Shown: positions 1-6,041, counted from the first letter of the stretch. The stretch is 7,838 nucleotides of DNA from Deltaproteobacteria bacterium (GCA_011371515.1 DRQE01000188.1:1-7838); one strand, 5' to 3'. Translations and numbers: made by a program. Notes: generated from the letters alone by a model not told the origin.

Positions 1-1
1 A

Positions 2-289
2 AAGGAAGAATTGGAAAGGCTTCTTCTTGTAAATCCTGCCAATACAAAGGCAGCCGTAGACCTTGCAGTATTCGAGATAGGGCTTGGCAATAACGAGGCA
101 GCCCTCAAGCATCTTGAAGAGGTGCTTAAAAGAGAGCCTGCAAACTCCAAGGCTATTTTTTACAGGGCTATCGTCTTTTACAATGCCGGCGAAAGAGAGA
201 ATGCCGAGAAGATTCTCAAAGAGCTGAGCACAGGCGATGATGAATACGCCCTTAAGGCAAAAGAGATTCTCAAAGAGGAGTTTAACTGA
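2..289 (+). CDS. TPR-repeat protein, C-terminal part only
   Basis: The reading frame is open from the left edge of the window to a TGA at 287-289, so the gene begins upstream; a TTG at 11 is an internal codon rather than a convincing start. The visible 95 residues form about two tetratricopeptide repeats, roughly residues 13-46 and 47-80. They show the usual small/large residue pattern (for example A-x-x-x-L-A-x-x-x-x-x-x-G-x-x-x-x-A) and the P-x-N/D-type turn between units, followed by a short charged helix. TPRs are protein-protein interaction scaffolds. The next gene is a TlpA/CcmG-like redox lipoprotein, so this could be a CcmH/CycH-like cytochrome c maturation TPR protein, but the fragment alone cannot show that and I give no gene name. 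The gap to the next gene is about 111 nt. Confidence 0.8.
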   Translation, partial: KEELERLLLVNPANTKAAVDLAVFEIGLGNNEAALKHLEEVLKREPANSKAIFYRAIVFYNAGERENAEKILKELSTGDDEYALKAKEILKEEFN

Positions 290-364
290 TAACCCTTCCA
301 GAAATAGATTGCTCTCAAAGGCTGTAGCCATCTCTTCCTGCCCGCTCCCAAATTACTTGTGTGG

Positions 365-393
365 TTGAAAAAGCCTCTACAGGCTGGTATCTT
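365..393 (+). promoter_or_regulatory. Candidate sigma70-type promoter for the TlpA-like selenoprotein
   Basis: TTGAAA at 365-370 is followed after 17 nt by TATCTT at 388-393, with TGG directly before it (an extended -10). The predicted transcription start, 6-8 nt past the -10, falls at about 399-401, practically on the ATG at 401. This gives a very short or leaderless transcript and agrees with the absence of a clear Shine-Dalgarno sequence. Each box has mismatches to consensus, so the call is tentative. The rest of the 290-400 gap shows nothing else convincing. Confidence 0.4.
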
Positions 394-400
394 AATAGCC

Positions 401-895
401 ATGTTTGTAAAGGCAAGGCTCCTTATACCCTTTGTAATAGTTGCTGTCCTGCTTGTGTCCTGTGAGAAGAGAGAACTCGTAGATACCAGTGCTCCTGACT
501 TTACCCTTGAAACACTCGATGGCAGGGATGTAAATCTCTACAGGCTCAAAGGCAAGCCCATAATACTTTACTTCTTTGCCAGCTGGTGACTGCGCTGTAA
601 CGAAGAAGTCCCCCTTGTAAAGGGGGTATACGAAAGATACAGAAAAGAGGGCCTTGTGGTTATAGGTATAGGCATACAGGATACGGAAAAGAACATAAGG
701 ATGTTTGCAGAAAAACTCGGTATGCCTTGGCCCGTGGGCCTTGATAAAGGTGGTACCATATCTAAACTGTACGGCATAACCTTCGGGGCAGGAATAGTAT
801 TCATAGATAGAGATGGCATCATCAAGGGAAGATACATTACAGCCTTTACCAGAGAGGAACTTGAAGAAAAGGTTGAGGCCATACTCTTAAAGTAG
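401..895 (+). CDS. Selenocysteine-containing TlpA/ResA-like thioredoxin-fold lipoprotein (TGA read through)
   Basis: Read with TGA 587-589 as selenocysteine this gives 164 residues. Residues 1-21 are a lipoprotein signal: K/R near the N-terminus, a hydrophobic stretch, then lipobox L-V-S-C with Cys21 as the acylation site. This places the protein outside the cytoplasm, anchored to membrane. A typical TlpA/AhpC-TSA opening follows (A-P-D-F-T-L near residues 31-36, then Y-F-F-A-S-W). The motif that should read W-C-x-x-C reads W62-U63-L-R-C66, continuing N-E-E-V-P as in TlpA proteins. Downstream come the V-V-I-G-I-G strand, the P-W-P-V segment and the F-I-D-R-D-G turn. The family reduces or isomerises disulfides, often in cytochrome c maturation. 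Ala130 stands where a cis-Pro is usual. ATG 401 is preferred over GTG 359 because the lipobox then lies at a normal distance. Annotated naively, this becomes two fragments (ending at 589 and starting near 656). A point mutation or sequencing error at a Cys codon is the main alternative. Confidence 0.85.
587..631 (+). promoter_or_regulatory. Candidate bacterial SECIS element with recoded UGA
   Basis: Directly after the in-frame TGA (587-589), CCCCCTT at 610-616 pairs with AAGGGGG at 620-626 around a three-base loop G-T-A (617-619). That is a 7-bp stem with five G-C pairs, inside the coding sequence. The loop begins 27 nt after the TGA and has G in first position. Known bacterial SECIS hairpins have a short apical loop with an early G about 16-37 nt after the UGA. 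T609 with A628 or A630, leaving a bulged T627, could extend the stem. Function would require SelB and tRNA-Sec encoded elsewhere. Confidence 0.65.
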
Positions 896-905
896 CTCCA
901 GAGCG

Positions 906-1493
906 GTGAGACACACCTCTGTAGAAGCATCTTTGATTATTATTGTTGTGGCAGTCCTTTCCACGCTCTCTTTTCAAAGAAATGCCCTGTGGAAAGATGA
1001 GCTAACACTCTGGCAGGATAGCTTCCGTAAGTCCCCTCTCAAGGCAAGGGTCGCTTTCAACCTTGCAAATGGATATAACGAAAAAGGAGACCTTCGCAAA
1101 GCCGAAAGACTATATAAATACACCATAAGGCTCAAGCCACAGTTTGCCGAAGCTCACTATAACCTTGCCACCATCTATGATGCCACAGGAAGGCTGGAGG
1201 CTGCCGTAGAGGAATACACCCATGCCATAGAGCTCATGCCAGAGTTTGCAGAGGCATACAACAACCTCGGGTTCATATACTACAGGCAAGGCTTTACGGA
1301 TAGGGCAATAGCCCTCTACAGTAAAGCACTGGGGCTGCGCCCCCACAGCGCCCACATACGCTACAACCTTGCACTTGCATACATAAAAAAGGGGCTTAAA
1401 GAGGAGGCAATAAGAGAGCTTGAGATGGCTTTGACCTTCAACCCGCCTGACCCAGAGGTAAAAGAGCTTCTAAATGGGCTTCTTACAGAATAG
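906..1493 (+). CDS. Membrane-anchored four-TPR protein, possibly 5'-truncated
   Basis: GTG at 906 is the earliest start in frame, giving 195 residues; TTG 933 and GTG 948 are alternatives and none has a good ribosome binding site. Residues 8-23 form one hydrophobic segment. They are followed by a conserved-looking stretch (Q-R-N-A-L-W-K-D-E-L-T-L-W, residues 24-36, then K-S-P) and four 34-residue TPRs at about 46-79, 80-113, 114-147 and 148-181. The Q-R-N-x-x-W-x-D-E-x-T-L-W stretch followed by TPRs is what one sees after the last membrane helix of long polytopic TPR proteins (TMTC/PMT-like). Here all the preceding helices are absent, because the previous gene ends only 10 nt upstream. It is either a real short anchor-plus-TPR protein or the surviving 3' end of a larger gene. 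Its substrate is unknown. It overlaps nothing and ends 61 nt before uvrA. Confidence 0.7.
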   Translation: MRHTSVEASLIIIVVAVLSTLSFQRNALWKDELTLWQDSFRKSPLKARVAFNLANGYNEKGDLRKAERLYKYTIRLKPQFAEAHYNLATIYDATGRLEAAVEEYTHAIELMPEFAEAYNNLGFIYYRQGFTDRAIALYSKALGLRPHSAHIRYNLALAYIKKGLKEEAIRELEMALTFNPPDPEVKELLNGLLTE

Positions 1494-1523
1494 TTGCCAT
1501 TGGTTGGGAATACAGGCTATAAT
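1494..1523 (+). promoter_or_regulatory. Sigma70-type promoter for the uvrA-family gene
   Basis: TTGCCA at 1494-1499, an 18-nt spacer, and a perfect TATAAT at 1518-1523, placed immediately after the stop codon of the TPR gene. The expected start near 1530 leaves a short leader. The ribosome binding site GGAGG (1537-1541) lies 13 nt before the ATG at 1555, a slightly long spacing. I see no LexA-type palindrome next to it, so nothing here shows SOS control. Confidence 0.65.
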
Positions 1524-1554
1524 AGATATTTTCAGTGGAGGAATCAGGGTTTTT

Positions 1555-4380
1555 ATGGGGCGCGCAAGAAAGAAGATAGAGCTCACTCTTACAGAGCCAC
1601 CTCTGCCACCTGTAAGGGATGAGCTTGTAATAGAGGGGTGCAGGCAGAACAACCTTAAAAACATCTCTCTTTCCATTCCCCACGACAGAATCACCGCCAT
1701 AGTGGGCCCAAGCGGGTCAGGTAAGAGCTCGCTTGCCTTTGATACCCTCTTTGCCGAGGGCAGATGGCGTTACATGGAATCCCTTTCCACATACACAAGG
1801 CTCTTTCTTGAAAGGATGACGAGACCCCTTCTCGACAGAATCTACAACATAAGACCTGCAATAAGCATAGAGCAGAAAAACCCAGTGCGCACAAGCCGCT
1901 CCACTGTGGGTACCGCAACGGAGATAAACGACTACTTGAGGGTTCTGTTCGCAAGGGTTGGCAGGCTCCATTGCCCAGAGTGTGGAAAAGAGGTAACACC
2001 CCTCGATACTCCAAGGGTGGTCCACAGACTTATCAACGAGTATTCTGGCAGAAGGCTACATATAGGGTTTACCATACCGGTCGATGGAGAGGAGGCAACG
2101 ATAAGGGCAACAATAGACGGGCTTCTTAAAAAGGGCTTTATAAGGATAAAGACATCGAGGGTTATCGACATAAGCTATGAGCCACCTCCCATTGAGGAGA
2201 TTAAAAAACTCGGCACAATAGAGGTGGTTGTGGATAGACTCATCCCGCGGGAGGATGTAAAGCAGAGGCTTACAGACTCTGTAGAGATAGCCTTCCGTGA
2301 GGGCAGGGACAACATGTGGGTGTGGGTGGATGAAGAAAAGATACTCAGGTTCTCGAGGGTCTTAAGATGCACAGATTGTAACATAGAGCTTGAACATCCC
2401 TCACCAATACTCTTTTCGTTCAACCATCCTGTGGGTGCATGCCCTGAGTGCAAGGGCTTCGGCAATATACTCAAATACGATGAGGACAAGATTGTGCCTG
2501 ATAAATCCCTTACCTTAAGGGAAGGTGCAATAGAGCCATGGACGAAACCTGCCTACCGCTGGTGGCAGGAAGAGCTGGAAAGATATGCAGACCGCTACGG
2601 GATAGACCTCGATAAAAAGTTCTACGAGCTTTCTGAAAGAGAAAAGAGGCTTCTATTCGAGGGCACAGAGGACTTCGAGGGAGTAGAGGAGTTCTTCGAG
2701 TATCTTGAGAGCAAAAGATACAAGCTCCACATAAGGGTCTTTCTTTCCCGATACAAGGGGCACTTCAGGTGTCCTGCCTGTAAGGGCACAAGGCTTAAGG
2801 AGAAAGCCCTTCTTGTAACCGTTGGCGGGTTCAACATTGCAGAGGTAAGCCACCTTACCGTAAGTGAGGCAAGAAGGTTCTTCAAAGAGCTTGAGCTCAC
2901 ACCTGTTGAAAGGGAGATAGCAAAGGAGGCACTCAAGCAGATAACCCTCAAGCTCGATTTTCTTGAAGAGACAGGGCTTGGCTACATAACCCTTGACAGG
3001 CTTACCCGCACTCTTTCTGGTGGTGAGGCTCAAAGGGTGGCACTTGCAAATCAGCTTGCCTCATCCCTTTCAGGGGTGCTTTACATACTGGACGAGCCAT
3101 CCATAGGGCTTCATCCAAGGGATGTGGCAATGCTTATAGCCCAGCTTAAAAGATTGTCCAGACTGGGCAACACAGTGGTTATAGTGGAGCATGACCAGTC
3201 GATAATAAAAGAGGCTCATCACATAGTGGAGCTTGGGCCGGGCTCTGGCGAGATGGGTGGAAGGATAGTATACAGTGGTCCCAAAAAAGACTTTATAGAA
3301 AGTGCCTCTACCCTTACGGCAAGATATTTAAGAGGAGAGCTAAGGATAAATGTGCCCAGATGGAGACGAAAGGGCAGTGGAAAGGAGCTAATCCTTAAGG
3401 GAGCACGGGGCAATAACCTTAAAGGAATAGATGTGAGGTTTCCACTCAACACATTCATCTGTATAACCGGGGTTTCTGGCTCAGGCAAAAGTAGCCTTGT
3501 TATGGACACCCTTTACAATGCCCTTGCCCTAAAGTTCGGCATGAAGGCAGACAGGCCCCTTCCCTACCATTCAATAGAAGGGGCAGAGCACCTGCAGGAT
3601 GTGAGACTTATAGATCAGGAGCCCATAGGCAAGACCCCGCGCAGCAACCCCATAACCTACATAGGCGGATTTGACGACATACGCCACTTCTTTGCGTCTT
3701 TGAGGCTTGCAAGGGAACGCGGCATAGGAGCGGGCAGTTTTTCATTCAATGTGCCGGGCGGAAGATGCGAGGCATGTAAGGGTGAAGGGGTGGAAAAGGT
3801 GGAGATGTACTTTCTTCCAGATGTATACATAAACTGCAGTGTATGTAATGGAAAACGCTACAGACCAGAGATACTGGAGATAAAGTACAACAACAAGAAC
3901 ATATACGATGTGCTCCAGATGACCTTCGATGAGGCATACAGGTTTTTTGCCCCACTGCCACATCTTGTAAAAAAGATTGCCCTTTTAAGAGAGGTGGGCC
4001 TTGGCTACTTGAGGCTTGGCCAGTCGGCGCTCACCCTTTCGGGCGGAGAGGCACAGAGGCTTAAGATTGCCCGTGAGCTTCTTGGAGGAGAGGAAGGTGG
4101 GGTCCTCTACATTCTGGATGAGCCAACAACGGGGCTGCATCCCGATGACATAAAGAAATTGCTTGCCGTTCTTGGCAGGCTTGTGGATGCGGGCAACACG
4201 GTTATAGTTGTAGAGCACAACCTTGACTGTATAAAGACAGCAGACCACATAATAGACCTTGGTCCCGAAGGTGGCGATAGAGGTGGCATGATAGTCGCCG
4301 AGGGCACACCAGAGAAGATTGCAAGAACAAAGGAGAGCTATACGGGCAAATACCTGAGACCTGTGCTCAGGGCAGGCTGA
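1555..4380 (+). CDS. uvrA: UvrA-family excinuclease ABC subunit A (divergent type)
   Basis: This is a 941-residue double ABC ATPase of the usual UvrA length. UvrA dimers find bulky DNA lesions in nucleotide excision repair and load UvrB. ATG 1555 is chosen for its GGAGG ribosome binding site and because UvrA N-termini begin just before I-x-G-x-x-x-N-N-L-K; the frame runs open upstream to 1474 inside the TPR gene. Motifs in order: Walker A G-P-S-G-S-G-K-S-S at 51-59; zinc cysteines C140/C143; C272-x2-C-x20-C296-x2-C; C406/C409; signature L-S-G-G-E-A-Q-R 487-494 with Walker B D513-E514; second Walker A G-V-S-G-S-G-K-S-S 639-647; C738-x2-C-x19-C761-x2-C; signature 828-835 and Walker B D855-E856. 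All catalytic motifs are intact. Departures from common UvrA include G-P-S for G-L-S in the first P-loop, D-Q-E-P-I-G where D-Q-S-P-I-G is usual, and a shortened, unusual region around 375-406. It may therefore be a paralogue beside a canonical uvrA. No terminator is visible after it. Confidence 0.93.
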   Translation: MGRARKKIELTLTEPPLPPVRDELVIEGCRQNNLKNISLSIPHDRITAIVGPSGSGKSSLAFDTLFAEGRWRYMESLSTYTRLFLERMTRPLLDRIYNIRPAISIEQKNPVRTSRSTVGTATEINDYLRVLFARVGRLHCPECGKEVTPLDTPRVVHRLINEYSGRRLHIGFTIPVDGEEATIRATIDGLLKKGFIRIKTSRVIDISYEPPPIEEIKKLGTIEVVVDRLIPREDVKQRLTDSVEIAFREGRDNMWVWVDEEKILRFSRVLRCTDCNIELEHPSPILFSFNHPVGACPECKGFGNILKYDEDKIVPDKSLTLREGAIEPWTKPAYRWWQEELERYADRYGIDLDKKFYELSEREKRLLFEGTEDFEGVEEFFEYLESKRYKLHIRVFLSRYKGHFRCPACKGTRLKEKALLVTVGGFNIAEVSHLTVSEARRFFKELELTPVEREIAKEALKQITLKLDFLEETGLGYITLDRLTRTLSGGEAQRVALANQLASSLSGVLYILDEPSIGLHPRDVAMLIAQLKRLSRLGNTVVIVEHDQSIIKEAHHIVELGPGSGEMGGRIVYSGPKKDFIESASTLTARYLRGELRINVPRWRRKGSGKELILKGARGNNLKGIDVRFPLNTFICITGVSGSGKSSLVMDTLYNALALKFGMKADRPLPYHSIEGAEHLQDVRLIDQEPIGKTPRSNPITYIGGFDDIRHFFASLRLARERGIGAGSFSFNVPGGRCEACKGEGVEKVEMYFLPDVYINCSVCNGKRYRPEILEIKYNNKNIYDVLQMTFDEAYRFFAPLPHLVKKIALLREVGLGYLRLGQSALTLSGGEAQRLKIARELLGGEEGGVLYILDEPTTGLHPDDIKKLLAVLGRLVDAGNTVIVVEHNLDCIKTADHIIDLGPEGGDRGGMIVAEGTPEKIARTKESYTGKYLRPVLRAG

Positions 4381-4401
4381 TTGCAGACTCGGCATATGTC
4401 C

Positions 4402-4430
4402 TTGACAGGGGTATTGATTGCTGGTATTTT
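4402..4430 (+). promoter_or_regulatory. Strong sigma70-type promoter of the thiamine operon
   Basis: Perfect TTGACA at 4402-4407, a 17-nt spacer, then TATTTT at 4425-4430 with TGG just before it (TGn extended -10). Transcription should begin near 4437, about 23 nt before the first paired base of the TPP aptamer. This leaves a leader of about 230 nt before the first gene. Confidence 0.75.
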
Positions 4431-4459
4431 AATCTTTAGAAGAACATATAGACCTTACG

Positions 4460-4559
4460 GGCTGCTGGGGGAGCCCCTGTGGAGGGGCTGAGAGTTCCCT
4501 TGAAGGAAGGGAAGACCCCTTGAACCTGATCTGGGTAATGCCAGCGTAGGGAAGCGGCC
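4460..4559 (+). ncRNA. TPP riboswitch aptamer (THI element)
   Basis: The conserved THI-box blocks are present in order: CTGAGA at 4488-4493, ACCTGATCTGG at about 4524-4534, AATGCCAG at 4537-4544, and CGTAGGGAAG at 4545-4554. Pairings visible by eye: P1 GGCTGCT 4460-4466 with AGCGGCC 4553-4559 (7 bp including one G-U); P2 GGGG at 4467-4471 with ACCCC 4515-4519; P3 AGCCCC 4472-4477 with GGGGCT 4484-4489; an extra 7-bp P3a hairpin TTCCCTT 4495-4501 with AAGGGAA 4507-4513; and P5 CTGG 4531-4534 with CCAG 4541-4544. The RNA binds thiamine pyrophosphate and controls the downstream operon. Confidence 0.95.
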
Positions 4560-4620
4560 GGGCTTAAAGTGTCTTAAGTTTAAATAATGCTATAGCTGTA
4601 TCAATGCACTTTAAGGCCGC
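4554..4620 (+). promoter_or_regulatory. Antiterminator of the TPP riboswitch
   Basis: GCGGCC 4554-4559 pairs with GGCCGC 4615-4620, and TTAAAGTG 4564-4571 pairs with CACTTTAA 4607-4614. That makes 14 perfect base pairs interrupted only by a four-base bulge (4560-4563), closing a 35-nt loop. The 5' strand includes the 3' strand of aptamer P1, and the 3' strand includes the left arm of the terminator. The helix can therefore form only when P1 is open, meaning without TPP, and it then blocks the terminator. This is inferred from complementarity alone. Confidence 0.8.
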
Positions 4621-4647
4621 CCATATGCTGGGCGGCTTTATTTATTT
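4613..4647 (+). terminator. Intrinsic terminator of the TPP riboswitch
   Basis: GCCGCCCA 4616-4623 pairs with TGGGCGGC 4629-4636 around the five-base loop TATGC. The stem can be lengthened by 4613-4615 with 4637-4639, and it is followed by the T-rich run TTTATTTATTT (4637-4647). It ends 18 nt before the ATG of the first operon gene, so termination here would prevent expression of the whole thi operon. Confidence 0.9.
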
Positions 4648-4665
4648 GGAAAGAGAGTTAGAAAG

Positions 4666-6033
4666 ATGGTAATCGACGAAAAAGAGATACTGAGCCTCTT
4701 AGAAGACAGAAAAGAGCCAGATAGAGAGGAGCTTCTCCGTATACTGGAGGAGGCGGACAGCCTCAAAGGGCTGAGAGCTCAACAGGTGATAAGGCTACTC
4801 CATGTGAAGAAGCCAGAGCACTTAAGACTCATCTATGAGAGGGCAGACAGGGTCAAAAGAAAGGTCTTTGGAGACAGGGTGGTCCTTTTTGCACCTCTCT
4901 ATCTTTCAAACTACTGTGTCAACTCCTGCAGGTACTGTGGCTTCAGGAGTGCCAACAAAGAGCTGCCAAGAAAGAGGCTTACCGAAAAGGAGATTGTTGC
5001 AGAGGCAAAGACCCTTGAGGCGATGGGCTTCAAGAGGCTTCTTCTTGTTGTGGGCGAAGACCCCCTTGCAGGGGTGGACTATCTCGTAAGGGCAATAAGG
5101 GCAATATACAGAGAAACTGGTATAAGAATAGTGCATCTCAATGCCCCACCAATGGAGGTGGAGGCTTTAAGAGAACTTAAAAGGGCTGGCTACGGAGTCT
5201 TTCAGGTATTTCAGGAGACATACCATAGACCCACCTATGAGGAGATGCACCCACAGGGCCCAAAGAAGGATTACCTCTGGCGCATAACGGTAATGGATAG
5301 AGCCCTTGAGGCAGGCTTCGAGGATGTGGGCATAGGGGCTCTCCTTGGCCTATATGATTATCGCTTCGATGTGCTTGCAACTATTATGCACTCAAACCAT
5401 CTTTACAGAGCCTATGGCACACATGCCCACACCATATCGATTCCAAGGATGAGGCCTGCAAAAGGGGCAGCAATTACACCGGATAGACTCAGGCAATACA
5501 GTGTAACCGATGAGGAGCTTAAAAAGATTACCGCCCTATACAGATTGAGTGTGCCAACAGCCGGGGTTGTGGTCTCCACAAGAGAAGGTGCCTCGTTGAG
5601 AAGAGAGCTTCTTCGGGTTGGTGCCTCACAGATGAGCGCTGCATCACGCACAGACCCGGGTGGATACAGGCATCGCCAGAAGACTCTTGAGCAGTTCTCT
5701 ACAGATGATAAGCGCGGGCTTCTTGAGGTGATGCTCGATGTTATAGAAGAAGGCAGACTTCCAAGCCTCTGTGCCACATGCTACAGGGTGGGTAGAACGG
5801 GCAGCAAGTTTACATCCATAACATCCCGTGGACTTATGAAGGGATTCTGTCAGGCAAATGCCATAATAACACTTAAAGAGTACATGCTCGAGGCAGAACT
5901 CGATGGGCTGAAAGGTGCGTTCCATAAGGCTATAGAGAAGGCACTTGAGGACATAAAAGACGAGAAGACGAGAAAGTATGTAATAGAGAAGATAAGAGAG
6001 CTTGAAGAGGGCAGACGCGACCTTTATCTATAA
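4666..6033 (+). CDS. HydG-type radical SAM tyrosine lyase in a thiamine operon (ThiH role likely)
   Basis: This 455-residue protein has the radical SAM motif C84-x3-C88-x2-C91 (S-N-Y-C-V-N-S-C-R-Y-C-G-F), G-E-D-P, Q-E-T-Y-H-R-P-T-Y and G-L-Y-D-Y, which are features of HydG. It also has the C-terminal C369-x2-C372-x22-C395 motif (C-Y-R-x-G-R-T-G) that in HydG binds the auxiliary iron-sulfur cluster making CO and cyanide from tyrosine. His255 in H-T-I-S-I-P-R matches the HydG ligand position. ThiH and HydG both cleave tyrosine to p-cresol and dehydroglycine; ThiH lacks the C-terminal cluster and is about 370 residues. By sequence this looks like hydG. By context (TPP riboswitch upstream, thiS and thiG downstream) its product should be dehydroglycine for thiazole synthesis. 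No hydE or hydF is visible here. The start ATG follows GGAAAGAGAG (4648-4657), a moderate ribosome binding site. Gene symbol withheld because hydG and thiH are both arguable. Confidence 0.88.
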   Translation: MVIDEKEILSLLEDRKEPDREELLRILEEADSLKGLRAQQVIRLLHVKKPEHLRLIYERADRVKRKVFGDRVVLFAPLYLSNYCVNSCRYCGFRSANKELPRKRLTEKEIVAEAKTLEAMGFKRLLLVVGEDPLAGVDYLVRAIRAIYRETGIRIVHLNAPPMEVEALRELKRAGYGVFQVFQETYHRPTYEEMHPQGPKKDYLWRITVMDRALEAGFEDVGIGALLGLYDYRFDVLATIMHSNHLYRAYGTHAHTISIPRMRPAKGAAITPDRLRQYSVTDEELKKITALYRLSVPTAGVVVSTREGASLRRELLRVGASQMSAASRTDPGGYRHRQKTLEQFSTDDKRGLLEVMLDVIEEGRLPSLCATCYRVGRTGSKFTSITSRGLMKGFCQANAIITLKEYMLEAELDGLKGAFHKAIEKALEDIKDEKTRKYVIEKIRELEEGRRDLYL

Positions 6034-6034
6034 A

Positions 6035-6041
6035 AAGGAGG
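6035..6041 (+). promoter_or_regulatory. Ribosome binding site fixing a GTG start for thiS
   Basis: AAGGAGG lies directly after the stop codon of the tyrosine lyase and 9 nt before GTG 6051. It supports that non-ATG start and translation within one operon transcript. Confidence 0.8.

Noticed and set aside
372..385. Small inverted repeat AGCCT-CTAC-AGGCT as a terminator after the first TPR gene
   Set aside because: Only 5 bp, no T-run follows, and it falls in the spacer of the candidate promoter.
587..589. The TGA as an ordinary stop, making the redox gene a pseudogene or two genes
   Set aside because: The TGA falls exactly on the catalytic Cys position, the frame is intact on both sides with family motifs, and a SECIS-like hairpin follows at suitable spacing. 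Sequencing error remains possible but is less economical.
1474..1554. Upstream extension of the uvrA frame to 1474
   Set aside because: It would overlap the TPR gene and the promoter, has no ribosome binding site, and its 27 residues do not match UvrA N-termini. ATG 1555 has GGAGG and the family start.
3985..4395. Long antisense open frame opposite the uvrA 3' end (136 codons), and similar antisense frames across uvrA, the tyrosine lyase and lgt
   Set aside because: They lie wholly opposite well-supported genes, show no recognisable family motif and have low-complexity, Ser/Leu/Cys-rich translations typical of antisense shadows.
4453..4551. Alternative P1 for the riboswitch: CCTTACG 4453-4459 with CGTAGGG 4545-4551
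   Set aside because: In known TPP riboswitches the CGTAGGGA block lies inside P1 and the P1 3' strand comes after it. The pairing 4460-4466 with 4553-4559 fits that layout and links directly to the antiterminator, so this one is treated as chance.
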